Positions 43,834-52,739 of a stretch of DNA of 64,000 bases are shown one piece after another. The position numbers were made by a program, and so were the translations under genes. Within the stretch, counting starts at the first letter, position 1; each line of letters begins with the position of its first letter. Under the pieces are notes generated by a model. It ran no database searches. It saw nothing but the letters and a program-made list of their open reading frames with translations, and was not told where the DNA came from. Source of the DNA: Halomonas sp. M4R1S46 (GTDB lineage Bacteria > Pseudomonadota > Gammaproteobacteria > Pseudomonadales > Halomonadaceae); assembly GCF_025725685.1 (NCBI RefSeq), contig NZ_CP107008.1:1736001-1800000 (forward strand). The letters run 5' to 3'.

Positions 43834-44997
43834 TCAGCCGCGACCGGGCCCCTGCCACAGGCGCAGTCGACCCACCCAGGGGAGGTCGCCGACCCGGCGA
43901 CGCAGCGTGTCGGCGGCCTGGTCGAGGCTGGCATGCTCCGGCAGGCAGTCGACGTAGAGCGAGACGTCGATACGGTCGTCCAGGTAATGCAGATCCAGGT
44001 CGACCCGCTGGTGCCAGATGGCCAGGTCGTGCCAGGCCGCATCCAGCCGTCGCTCCACATCGTCGCGCAGCGGCAGGCCGGGTCTCAGGCTGTGCGCGGT
44101 CTCCCCGGCATCATCCTCGGGGTCGATGTGGAAGGTCACGTCGGAGAGGCTCGGAAACGCCTCGCGAAGGCGGCGGGTGACTTCGTTGCCGATCTCGTGG
44201 GCCTCGGAGACCGTGACCCGGGGCGGTACCACGATATGCAGGTCGAGGAGCACGTCGCTGCCGAGCTTGCGGGTCCGCAGGTCGTGGACGCCCCTGACCC
44301 CGGGCGCCGACTCGGCCGTGTCCTGCAGCGCCGTCCGCTCCGCGAGGGGCAGCGCCGTGTCGATCAGCTCCTGGCTGGACTCCCAGAGCAGCCGTCCGCC
44401 CACCTGGCCGACCATGATGCCCACCACGATGGCCGCCACGGCATCCATCCAGCCGATGCCGGCCTGGACCGCCACCAGGCCGACCAGGACCACGAGGGTG
44501 GAGAGGGCATCGGAACGCGAATGCCAGGCATTGGCCTCGAGCAGGCGGGAACCGATGCGCCGCGCGACGCGCATCGTGTAGTGGTAGATCCATTCCTTGG
44601 CGAGCAGGGCGGCCAGGGCGATGGCGATGGCCCAGCCGCCGGGAGCGGGGGCCGGCTCGCCGCCCAGCAGGCGGCTCAGGCTGGCCCAGGCGATGCCGCC
44701 GGCGACGAAGATCAGCACGCTGCCCAGCCAGAGGGTGGCCAGGGTCTCGATACGGCCATGGCCATAGGGATGGTCGCTGTCCGGCGCCTGGCGGCCGAAG
44801 TGGGTGGCCGCGATCACGAAGACGTCGGTGACGATGTCGGAGAAGGAGTGGATGCCGTCGGCCACCAGGGCCGCCGAGCCCACCAGCAGGCCGGCGATGA
44901 GCTTGGCCATGCCGACCACGAAGTCCACGACGGCGCCGATGAGGGTGACCCTGTGGGCCTCGCGGGTCTGGCGGTGGCCGCGCCCGGTGGCCGGCAT
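43834..44997 (-). CDS. cation diffusion facilitator efflux transporter
   Basis: The 387-residue inner-membrane protein has six membrane segments and the CDF metal site HSFSDIVTD-type motif (ADGIHSFSDIVTDVF) in segment 2 with the paired HSRSDALSTL in segment 5. HPYGHGRIETLATL follows segment 2. The C-terminal domain is the cytoplasmic CDF dimerisation domain. Metal specificity (Zn, Fe, Mn or Co) cannot be fixed; an FieF-like role is plausible. I chose ATG 44997, which leaves 4 bp after the acyltransferase gene and suggests coupling. Confidence 0.9.
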   Translation of the reverse strand: MPATGRGHRQTREAHRVTLIGAVVDFVVGMAKLIAGLLVGSAALVADGIHSFSDIVTDVFVIAATHFGRQAPDSDHPYGHGRIETLATLWLGSVLIFVAGGIAWASLSRLLGGEPAPAPGGWAIAIALAALLAKEWIYHYTMRVARRIGSRLLEANAWHSRSDALSTLVVLVGLVAVQAGIGWMDAVAAIVVGIMVGQVGGRLLWESSQELIDTALPLAERTALQDTAESAPGVRGVHDLRTRKLGSDVLLDLHIVVPPRVTVSEAHEIGNEVTRRLREAFPSLSDVTFHIDPEDDAGETAHSLRPGLPLRDDVERRLDAAWHDLAIWHQRVDLDLHYLDDRIDVSLYVDCLPEHASLDQAADTLRRRVGDLPWVGRLRLWQGPGRG

Positions 44998-45001
44998 CGT
45001 C

Positions 45002-46189
45002 TCAGCCCCGGGCGGCCCGGCTGCGGACCGGGTTGGCATACTGGGCGAGCCACCAGGCGCGCAGTTCCTCGGGCACCTCGGCGAGGCGGGCCTGGAAGCG
45101 GGCGCGGTCGGCGTCGGTCACCTCGCCGAGGTCGACCAGCTCCGGTGCGTCGCCCAGGGCCTCCAGGGCCAGGTAGTGACTGGGGAAGAGGTGGTAGCCC
45201 GCGAGGACCTGGCGGTCGATCTCCTCGGCCACGGCCTCGGGGGTGTCGAAGTCGGCGGACAGCGGCGTGCCGAAGCGCAGGTGGACTCGCCCCTTGTGGC
45301 CGGTGATGCCGGCGACGATGGAGCTGATGTCCTCGAACTCGCTCTTCTCGTAGTTGCCGCGCTCGTGGACCGAGTACAGCTCACGGGCCTTCTGGGTATC
45401 GCAGGGGTCGAACTCGTAGCTGATCGACACCGGCACCACGCGCAGTTCGGCGATGGCCTCGCCGATGCCGGCCTGGCGGTCCTGCCCGCGTCGCGCCATG
45501 GTCAGCATCTTGACGATCGCCGGGTCCGTGCGGTCGATGCCGTCCTTGGCCCGCCCCTCCCGTTGGGCCATCCAGATCGAGTGATTGTCCTCGGTGATGG
45601 AGTGGCGGATATAGGCGGAGAGCTTCTGGTAGGCGGCCAGCATGGCCCGCTTGCCCCGGGCGCTGCGCGGCACGATGAAGCTCTTGTTGAGCCGCATCAG
45701 GTCGGTGACATAGGGCTTCTTCAGCAGGTTGTCGCCGATGGCGATGCGCACCGTGTCCCGGCCGGCAAGGTACAGGGCATAGTTGACGAAGGCGGGGTCC
45801 AGGGAGATGTCACGGTGGTTGCCGATGAACAGATAGGCCGCTTGCGGGTCCAGGCGCTCCAGGCCGTCGGCCCGGAAGTCGGTGGTGGAGGTGCGGATCA
45901 TCCGCTCCATGTAGCCGGCGATGCGGCCCTGGAAGGCGCGCACGCTGGTCACCCCGCGCACCTCGCGGCGAATGGCGAAACTGGCCAGCGCCCGCGACAG
46001 GCGCGGCAGGATGCGCGCCAGGCGCGGCAGGCGGAAGCGGGTCAGGGCATCCAGCAGTTCCGGGTCGCTGGCGAGTCGCTGCAGCACCTCGGCGACCTCG
46101 TCGTCCTGGTAGGGGCGAATCTCCGCCCAGGGATCGTTGTTGTGCATGTCTGGCGTCGTGTTCATGGGCGCGGAGGCGTGCTCGGTCAT
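45002..46189 (-). CDS. PlsC-like acyltransferase family protein
   Basis: The 395-residue protein carries a glycerolipid acyltransferase domain with the catalytic His in YLFIGNHRDISLDPAFVNYA and conserved downstream blocks (SFIVPRSARGKRAMLAAY, HSIWMAQREGRAKDG). It likely transfers acyl chains to a glycerol-type lipid at the membrane. It overlaps rdgC by 4 bp and precedes the CDF gene, so the three appear to be one unit. No transmembrane span is obvious. Confidence 0.8.
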   Translation of the reverse strand: MTEHASAPMNTTPDMHNNDPWAEIRPYQDDEVAEVLQRLASDPELLDALTRFRLPRLARILPRLSRALASFAIRREVRGVTSVRAFQGRIAGYMERMIRTSTTDFRADGLERLDPQAAYLFIGNHRDISLDPAFVNYALYLAGRDTVRIAIGDNLLKKPYVTDLMRLNKSFIVPRSARGKRAMLAAYQKLSAYIRHSITEDNHSIWMAQREGRAKDGIDRTDPAIVKMLTMARRGQDRQAGIGEAIAELRVVPVSISYEFDPCDTQKARELYSVHERGNYEKSEFEDISSIVAGITGHKGRVHLRFGTPLSADFDTPEAVAEEIDRQVLAGYHLFPSHYLALEALGDAPELVDLGEVTDADRARFQARLAEVPEELRAWWLAQYANPVRSRAARG

Positions 46190-47136
46190 GCGGGATCGGC
46201 AGTCAGGACGGGGTGGGTGTCGCCGGCGGCATTGGCCTCGCCGCCCAGCCAGGCCAGCAGGCGCTCGATGCTCTCGGCCAGGGCCTGGGTCATCAGCAGG
46301 AAGTCGGTCTCCAGGCGCAGCAGGGCATCGCCGCCGTCATCGGCCTGGCCGGCCTCGTCGACGAGGGCGTCATCGAAGCGCAGCGACTTCACGGCCAGGT
46401 CGTCGTGCAGCACGAAGGCCAGGCGACCCTCGATGCTCAGGGCCAGCTTGCTGGCCTGACGGCCGCTTTCCAGCAGCTGCTGGATCTCGTCGCTGTCCAG
46501 GTCCACCTGGCGCGCGCGCAGCACCCCGTCGTCGCCCTTGGCCTTGAGTTCCACCTGGTCGCCGAGCACCAGGTCGGCGGGGCGTGAGCCGGGGTCGCCG
46601 AGCCAGGTGGTCATGGCGCGCATCGGCAGGGTCTGGCTGGCCAGCGGCGTCACCTTGAGGCTGCCCAGGGTCTCGCGCAGCAGGTCGAGGAGCTCCTCGG
46701 CACGCTTGCGGCTGCTGCTGTTGACGGCGATCAGGGCCCGGCGACTGTCCCACCACAGGTCGACCTTCTGGCTGCGCACGAAGGCCCGGGGGAGGAGCTC
46801 CTCGTAGACCTGCTCCTTCAGGGCGAGCTTCTCCTGGCGCCGAAGCTTGCGGCCCTCGGCGGTCTCGAGGGCGTCCACGCGCTCCTCCACTTCCTCGCGC
46901 ACCACGGCGGCCGGCAGGATCCGCTCCTGGCGCAGGGCCGTCATCAGGCGCTGGCCCTGCAGCTCATGCAGCAGTTGGGTTCCCGCGCGGCCGGCCGGCG
47001 GGCACCAGCCGATACGACGCGGTTCACTGCCGCCGAGGGGGCGGAAGGCCTGCTCGCCGAGCGCCTCTTCCAGGGTGGCGGCCGCCAGGTCGGGAGCGCC
47101 GTGCAGGCGGTAGAGATGCAAGTGCTTGAACCACAT
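46186..47136 (-). CDS. rdgC: recombination-associated protein RdgC
   Basis: The 316-residue protein matches RdgC from its first residues (MWFKHLHLYRLH) through PRRIGWCPPAGR, the KLRRQEKLALKEQVYEELLP segment and the C-terminal FLLMTQALAESIERLLAWL. RdgC forms a ring-shaped dimer around DNA and dampens RecA activity. Length is close to the usual 303. Its stop overlaps the start of the acyltransferase gene. Confidence 0.95.
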   Translation of the reverse strand: MWFKHLHLYRLHGAPDLAAATLEEALGEQAFRPLGGSEPRRIGWCPPAGRAGTQLLHELQGQRLMTALRQERILPAAVVREEVEERVDALETAEGRKLRRQEKLALKEQVYEELLPRAFVRSQKVDLWWDSRRALIAVNSSSRKRAEELLDLLRETLGSLKVTPLASQTLPMRAMTTWLGDPGSRPADLVLGDQVELKAKGDDGVLRARQVDLDSDEIQQLLESGRQASKLALSIEGRLAFVLHDDLAVKSLRFDDALVDEAGQADDGGDALLRLETDFLLMTQALAESIERLLAWLGGEANAAGDTHPVLTADPA

Positions 47137-47289
47137 GAAGCATTTCCCGGGTGAAAAGGAGGCACATTATGGCGAATGGGAGCCGGGGGTGCCAGCGGTG
47201 AACCGGCCCGGTGGGTAAAACCATCGTTTGAATGTCGGGCGATGGCCTGCCTAGAATCGCAGGATCCCCCAGAACAGGAGTCTAGTCCC

Positions 47290-47712
47290 ATGGCGTCTCG
47301 CCTAACCACGGCCTCGCTGCGCGTCCGCGGCTATCACCTCGACGGCTACGGCCACGTCAACAACGCCCGCTACCTGGAGTTCCTCGAGGAAGGGCGTTGG
47401 GCCTTCTTCGACGACCGGCCGGCATTGGCCGAGATGGTGCAGCGCCTCGGGGTGGCCTTCGTGGCGGTCAACCTCAACATCGATTATCGCCGTGCGGCGG
47501 TGGCCGGCGAGGACCTGGAGGTGGTGACGGGCCTGGCCGAGCTCGGGTCCCGCAGTGCCCGCATGCATCAGGATATCCGCCGGGCCCGGGACGGCAAGCT
47601 CGTGGCCAGCGCCGACGTGACCTTCGTGCTGCTGGAGGTGCGCGCCAACAAGGCGGTGGCGATCGAGGGGGAGCTTCGCGAGGCCCTGGCCCCCCTGCTG
47701 GTTGCGCAATAG
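47290..47712 (+). CDS. acyl-CoA thioesterase (hotdog fold)
   Basis: The 140-residue protein has the YbgC/FcbC-type hotdog fold. DGYGHVNNARYLEFLEEGRW contains the catalytic Asp and the HVNN motif on the central helix. Later strands include VAVNLNIDYRRAAVAGEDLE. It probably hydrolyses short or medium acyl-CoA. CAGGAG nine bases upstream of ATG 47290 supports the start. It is separated from gyrA by 109 bp. Confidence 0.85.
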   Translation: MASRLTTASLRVRGYHLDGYGHVNNARYLEFLEEGRWAFFDDRPALAEMVQRLGVAFVAVNLNIDYRRAAVAGEDLEVVTGLAELGSRSARMHQDIRRARDGKLVASADVTFVLLEVRANKAVAIEGELREALAPLLVAQ

Positions 47713-47821
47713 CCCGCTGCTTTGCCCCGCCCGGGGTGATATGATGTGAGGCTGTTATTGCGCGCCATGTCACGGCCACGTGACGCGCCAACCTGTTGCA
47801 GTGCAAAGGATTCGACGACCC

Positions 47822-50491
47822 ATGGGTGACATCGCCAGAGAGATTCTGCCAGTCAACATCGAGGACGAGCTCAAGCAGTCGTACCTCGATTACGCGATGA
47901 GCGTGATCATCGGCCGTGCGCTGCCCGACGTGCGCGATGGCTTGAAACCGGTGCATCGGCGGGTGCTGTTCGCCATGCACGAGCTCGGCAACGACTGGAA
48001 CAAGGCCTACAAGAAGTCCGCCCGTGTCGTCGGCGATGTCATCGGTAAGTACCACCCCCACGGCGACAGTGCCGTCTATGACACCATCGTGCGCATGGCC
48101 CAGGACTTCTCCATGCGCCACGTGCTGGTCGATGGCCAGGGCAACTTCGGGTCCATCGACGGCGACAACGCCGCCGCCATGCGTTACACCGAGGTACGCA
48201 TGGCCCGGCTGGCCCACGAGCTGCTCGCCGACCTCGAGAAGGATACCGTCGACTGGGTCGACAACTACGACGGCACCGAGCGGATTCCCGACGTGCTGCC
48301 GACCAAGGTGCCGAACCTGCTGATCAACGGCTCCTCGGGGATCGCCGTGGGCATGGCCACCAACATCCCTCCCCACAACATGGTGGAGGTGATCGACGGC
48401 TGCCTGGCGCTGATCGACGACTATACGCTCACCGTCGACGACCTGATGGAGCACATCCCCGGACCGGACTTCCCCACGGGGGGCATCATCAACGGCCGTG
48501 CCGGCATCCTCGAGGCCTATCGCACCGGCCGCGGGCGCATCTACGTGCGTGCCCGCCACACCATCGAGCATGACGACAAGACCGGCCGCGACCACATCAT
48601 CGTCACCGAGCTGCCCTACCAGGTGAACAAGGCGCGGCTGATCGAGAAGATCGCCGAACTGGTCAAGGACAAGAAGATCGACGGCATCGCCGAGCTGCGC
48701 GACGAGTCGGACAAGGACGGCCTCAGGGTCGTCATCGAGGTCAAGCGCGGCGAGTCCGGCGAGGTGGTGGTCAACAACCTCTTCGCCCAGACCCAACTGC
48801 AGAACGTCTTCGGCATCAACATGGTGGCCCTGGACGGCGGCGAGCCGCGCACCCTCAACCTCAAGGAGGTCCTCGAGGCCTTCATCCGCCACCGGCGCGA
48901 GGTGGTCACCCGGCGCACCCTGTTCGAGCTCAAGAAGGCCCGCGAACGCGGGCACATCCTCGAGGGCCTGACCGTTGCCATCTCCAACATCGATGAGGTC
49001 ATCGAGCTGATCAAGGCCTCGCCGTCCGCCGCCGACGCCAAGGAGAAGCTGCTGGCGAGGAGCTGGCCCCCGGGGCAGGTCACCGGCATGCTCGAACGCG
49101 CCGGCGCCACCTCCTGCAAGCCCGAGGACCTCGAGGAAGGCTATGGCCTCGACCAGGCGTCCACCCAGTACCGGCTGTCGCCGGCCCAGGCCCAGGCGAT
49201 TCTCGAACTGCGCCTGCATCGCCTGACCGGGCTGGAGACCGAGAAGCTCCTCGACGAGTACCTGGGGATCCTCAAGAAGATCGCCGAGCTCACCGAGATC
49301 CTGGCCTCCGCCGATCGCCTGCTGGAGGTGATTCGCGAGGAGCTCACCGCCGTGCGCGATCAGTTCGGCGAGCCGCGCCGCACCGAGATCCAGGCCAGCC
49401 ACCTCGACCTGTCCATCGAGGACCTGATCGCCGAGGAGGACATGGTGGTCACGGTATCCCGCTCCGGCTACGCCAAGACTCAGCCGCTCTCCGACTACCA
49501 GGCCCAGCGTCGCGGGGGACGCGGCAAGTCGGCGACGGCGATGAAGGACGAGGACGTCATCGAGCACCTGCTGGTGGCTTCCACCCACGACACCGTGCTG
49601 CTGTTCTCCAACCGCGGCAAGGTCTACTGGCTCAAGGTCTACGAGATGCCGGCGGCGAGCCGTGGCTCCCGCGGCAAGCCGCTGGTCAACCTGCTGCCGC
49701 TGGACGAGGGGGAGGCCATCAACGCCATCCTGCCGGTCCACGACTATGACCCGGACAGCTACATCTTCTTCGCCACCGCCAAGGGGACGGTCAAGCGTAC
49801 CAGCCTCGACCAGTTCTCCCGGCCCCGCAGCGTGGGGTTGATCGCCATCGACCTGGAGGAGGGCGACCGCCTGGTAGGGGCCGCCATCACCAGCGGGTCG
49901 GACCACGCCATGCTGCTGTCGTCCAACGGCAAGGCGATCCGCTTCGAGGAGGGCGACGTGCGGGCCATGGGGCGGACCGCCCGGGGGGTCCGCGGCATGC
50001 GCCTGGCGGGCGGCGCCGAGGTGATCAGCCTGATCATCCCCCAGAGCCAGCGGATCGACGCCGAGGACGAGACGGAAGGCGGCGAGGGGGGCGAGGTCGC
50101 GAACGGCAACGGCGGCCAGATCTACATCCTCACCGCCAGCGAGAACGGCTACGGCAAGCGCAGCCGCCTCGAGGAGTTCCCGCTGCGGGGCCGGGGCGGT
50201 CAGGGGGTCATCGCCATGCAGACCAGTGAGCGCAACGGCGCCCTGGTGGCGGCCATGCAGGTCTACGCCAGCGACGAGATGATGCTGATCACCGACCGCG
50301 GCACCCTGGTGCGGACCCGGGTCGACGAGGTCTCCATCTCGTCGCGCAATACCCAGGGCGTCATGCTGATCCGCCTGGGCGAGGCCGAGTCGCTGGTCAA
50401 GACGGTGCGCATCGACGAGCCGGTCGGGGAATCGGGGACAGACCCCCATTTCGACGCAGACCCCCATTTCGACGCCGACGACGCCACATAA
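47822..50491 (+). CDS. gyrA: DNA gyrase subunit A
   Basis: The 889-residue protein begins MGDIAREILPVNIEDELKQS. It has the catalytic Tyr in MRYTEVRMARL, and the quinolone-resistance region HPHGDSAVYDTIVRM keeps the wild-type Ser and Asp, so resistance mutations are absent there. The C-terminal propeller has the GyrA box QRRGGRGKS. The last residues (SGTDPHFDADPHFDADDAT) come from a palindromic and tandemly duplicated sequence and are unusual. It works with GyrB to introduce negative supercoils. Confidence 0.98.
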   Translation: MGDIAREILPVNIEDELKQSYLDYAMSVIIGRALPDVRDGLKPVHRRVLFAMHELGNDWNKAYKKSARVVGDVIGKYHPHGDSAVYDTIVRMAQDFSMRHVLVDGQGNFGSIDGDNAAAMRYTEVRMARLAHELLADLEKDTVDWVDNYDGTERIPDVLPTKVPNLLINGSSGIAVGMATNIPPHNMVEVIDGCLALIDDYTLTVDDLMEHIPGPDFPTGGIINGRAGILEAYRTGRGRIYVRARHTIEHDDKTGRDHIIVTELPYQVNKARLIEKIAELVKDKKIDGIAELRDESDKDGLRVVIEVKRGESGEVVVNNLFAQTQLQNVFGINMVALDGGEPRTLNLKEVLEAFIRHRREVVTRRTLFELKKARERGHILEGLTVAISNIDEVIELIKASPSAADAKEKLLARSWPPGQVTGMLERAGATSCKPEDLEEGYGLDQASTQYRLSPAQAQAILELRLHRLTGLETEKLLDEYLGILKKIAELTEILASADRLLEVIREELTAVRDQFGEPRRTEIQASHLDLSIEDLIAEEDMVVTVSRSGYAKTQPLSDYQAQRRGGRGKSATAMKDEDVIEHLLVASTHDTVLLFSNRGKVYWLKVYEMPAASRGSRGKPLVNLLPLDEGEAINAILPVHDYDPDSYIFFATAKGTVKRTSLDQFSRPRSVGLIAIDLEEGDRLVGAAITSGSDHAMLLSSNGKAIRFEEGDVRAMGRTARGVRGMRLAGGAEVISLIIPQSQRIDAEDETEGGEGGEVANGNGGQIYILTASENGYGKRSRLEEFPLRGRGGQGVIAMQTSERNGALVAAMQVYASDEMMLITDRGTLVRTRVDEVSISSRNTQGVMLIRLGEAESLVKTVRIDEPVGESGTDPHFDADPHFDADDAT

Positions 50492-50527
50492 AGACACCTG
50501 AACAGAGGAAATGGGGGGCTGTCCCCC
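50434..50527. repeat. REP-like palindromic element across gyrA stop codon
   Basis: GGGGACAGACCCCCATTTC (50434-50452) is matched in inverted orientation by GAAATGGGGGGCTGTCCCCC (50508-50527). In addition GACCCCCATTTCGACGC is repeated in tandem at 50441-50458 and 50459-50476. The left arm and tandem copy lie inside the gyrA reading frame and the right arm lies past the stop. The sequence type resembles REP elements mobilised by RAYT transposases in gammaproteobacteria. Confidence 0.75.
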
Positions 50528-50539
50528 ATCACGACGCTG

Positions 50540-51643
50540 ATGACACGCCATTACAACTTCTGTGCCGGGCCCGCCGCGCTGCCGGAGGCGGTGCTGGCCC
50601 GGGCCAGGGATGAGCTGCTGGACTATCGGGGGCACGGCCTCTCGGTGATGGAGATGAGCCACCGCTCGCCGGAATACGTGGCCATCGCCGAGCAGGCCGA
50701 GCGCGACCTCCGGGAGCTGCTGGCCATTCCCGACAACTATCGGGTGCTGTTCACCCAGGGGGGGGCGACCCTGCAGTTCGCCGCGGTGCCCTACAACCTG
50801 CTGGGATTCGGCGGGCGGGCCAACTTCCTGCATACCGGCATCTGGGGCAAGAAGGCCATGGCCGAGGCCCGCCACCTGTTCGGCGACGCCCCGGTCGCGG
50901 CCTCCAGCGAGGCCGGTGGCCATGCCGCGGTGCCCCGCCAGGCGGATATCGCCCTGAGCGAGGATGCCGCCTATCTCCACTACACCGCCAACGAGACCAT
51001 CGGCGGGCTGGAGTTCGATTACATCCCCGAGCCGGTGCGGCCCGACGGACGCGAGGTGCCGCTGGTCTGCGACATGTCCTCCAGCATCCTCGCCGGGCCG
51101 TTGGAGGTGTCGCGGTTCGGGGTGATCTACGCCGGCGCCCAGAAGAACATCGGCCCGGCGGGGCTCGTGGTGGTGATCGTCCGCGAGGACCTGCTCGATC
51201 GCGCCCGCGCCGACATGCCCAGCCTGCTGGGCTACCGGACGCTGGCCGAGGCCGGTTCCATGGTCAACACCCCGGCCACCTACAGCTGGTACCTGGCCGG
51301 CCTGGTCTTCCAGTGGCTCAAGCACGATATCGGCGGCCTGGCGGCGATGGACGCCATCAACCGCCGCAAGGCCGAGAAACTCTACGCCGCCATCGACGGC
51401 AGCGAGCTCTACTCGAACCCGATTGCCCGGCGCAATCGCTCGCGGATGAACATCCCCTTCGTGCTGGCCGACGATCGGCTGGACAAGCCCTTCCTGGAGG
51501 AGGCCGAGGCCGCCGGCCTGCTCAACCTCAAGGGGCATCGCAGCGTCGGGGGCATGCGGGCGAGCCTCTACAATGCCGTGCCGGAGGCCGCCGTGGAGGC
51601 CTTGATCGACTTCATGGCCGATTTCGAACAACGCAGGGGATAA
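50540..51643 (+). CDS. serC: phosphoserine aminotransferase
   Basis: The 367-residue PLP enzyme makes 3-phosphoserine from 3-phosphohydroxypyruvate and also acts in pyridoxal phosphate synthesis. It begins HYNFCAGPAALPEAVL, has VMEMSHRSPEY and FTQGGATLQFAAVPYNLL, and the PLP Lys lies in VIYAGAQKNIGPAGL. Length is normal (E. coli 362). It lies 48 bp after gyrA and three bp before pheA, so it heads the aromatic cluster. Confidence 0.97.
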   Translation: MTRHYNFCAGPAALPEAVLARARDELLDYRGHGLSVMEMSHRSPEYVAIAEQAERDLRELLAIPDNYRVLFTQGGATLQFAAVPYNLLGFGGRANFLHTGIWGKKAMAEARHLFGDAPVAASSEAGGHAAVPRQADIALSEDAAYLHYTANETIGGLEFDYIPEPVRPDGREVPLVCDMSSSILAGPLEVSRFGVIYAGAQKNIGPAGLVVVIVREDLLDRARADMPSLLGYRTLAEAGSMVNTPATYSWYLAGLVFQWLKHDIGGLAAMDAINRRKAEKLYAAIDGSELYSNPIARRNRSRMNIPFVLADDRLDKPFLEEAEAAGLLNLKGHRSVGGMRASLYNAVPEAAVEALIDFMADFEQRRG

Positions 51644-51646
51644 CGC

Positions 51647-52738
51647 ATGACCGACACCCCCAAGAGCCTGGATGAACTGCGCAATCGCATCGACCAACTC
51701 GACAGCGACATCCTGAGGCTGATCAGCGAGCGGGCGGAATGTGCCCGAGGCGTCGCCGAGATCAAGACGAAAGACGACCCCCAGGCCGTCTTCTACCGCC
51801 CCGAGCGCGAGGCCCAGGTCCTGCGCCGTATCATGGAGCTCAACCACGGCCCCCTGGACAGCGAGGAGATGGCCCGGCTGTTTCGCGAGATCATGTCCGC
51901 CTGCCTGGCCCTGGAGCAGCCGATCAAGGTCGCCTACCTGGGGCCGGAAGGCACCTTCACCCAGCAGGCGGCCCTCAAGCATTTCGGCGAGAGCGCCGTC
52001 AGCCTGCCCATGGCCGCCATCGACGAAGTGTTCCGCGAGGTGGAGGCCGGCGCCGTCAACTACGGCGTGGTGCCGGTGGAGAACTCCACCGAGGGCGTGA
52101 TCAACCACACCCTGGATTCCTTCATGGACTCCTCCCTGCGCATCTGCGGTGAGGTCGTGCTGCGCATCCATCACCACCTGCTGGTCTCCGACACCACCCG
52201 GCGCGACAAGGTCTCGCGGATCTATTCCCACCCGCAGTCCTTCGCCCAGTGTCGCAAGTGGCTGGATGCCCATTACCCGCAGGCCGAGCGGGTGCCGGTG
52301 TCGTCCAACGCCGAGGCCGCCCGCCTGGTCAAGACCGAGTGGCACAGCGCCGCCATCGCCGGCGACATGGCCGCCAAGCTGTACGACCTGACGCGTATCG
52401 CCGAGAAGATCGAGGACCGCCCGGACAACTCCACCCGCTTCTTGATCATCGGCAACCAGGACGTGCCCATGTCTGGCGAGGACAAGACCTCCATCGTGGT
52501 GGCCATGCGCAACCAGCCCGGCGCGCTGCACGACCTGCTCGAGCCCTTCCATCGTCACCAGATCGACCTGACGCGCCTGGAGACGCGGCCGTCACGCAGC
52601 GGCGTGTGGAACTACGTCTTCTTCATCGACTTCAAGGGGCACCACGACGAGCCCCGCGTCGCGGCCATGCTCGAGGAAGTGCGCCTGCGGGCCGCGGAGG
52701 TCAAGGTCCTGGGCTCCTATCCCCAGGGCGTGCTCTAG
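51647..52738 (+). CDS. pheA: chorismate mutase / prephenate dehydratase
   Basis: The 363-residue bifunctional enzyme has an AroQ-type chorismate mutase at residues 1-90 (LRNRIDQLDSDILRLISERA), the dehydratase at about 95-275 (VAYLGPEGTFTQQAALKHFG, VVPVENSTEGVINHTLD) and an ACT domain at the end (RNQPGALHDLLEPFHRHQID, with LTRLETRPS in place of ESRP), which should bind phenylalanine for feedback control. It follows serC closely and its stop is one base before the next ATG. Confidence 0.97.
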   Translation: MTDTPKSLDELRNRIDQLDSDILRLISERAECARGVAEIKTKDDPQAVFYRPEREAQVLRRIMELNHGPLDSEEMARLFREIMSACLALEQPIKVAYLGPEGTFTQQAALKHFGESAVSLPMAAIDEVFREVEAGAVNYGVVPVENSTEGVINHTLDSFMDSSLRICGEVVLRIHHHLLVSDTTRRDKVSRIYSHPQSFAQCRKWLDAHYPQAERVPVSSNAEAARLVKTEWHSAAIAGDMAAKLYDLTRIAEKIEDRPDNSTRFLIIGNQDVPMSGEDKTSIVVAMRNQPGALHDLLEPFHRHQIDLTRLETRPSRSGVWNYVFFIDFKGHHDEPRVAAMLEEVRLRAAEVKVLGSYPQGVL

Positions 52739-52739
52739 G

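Noticed and set aside
47474..52558. 1694-codon frame on the minus strand
   Set aside because: It is antisense to gyrA, serC and pheA, a result of strong third-position GC bias. The translation has no recognisable domains.
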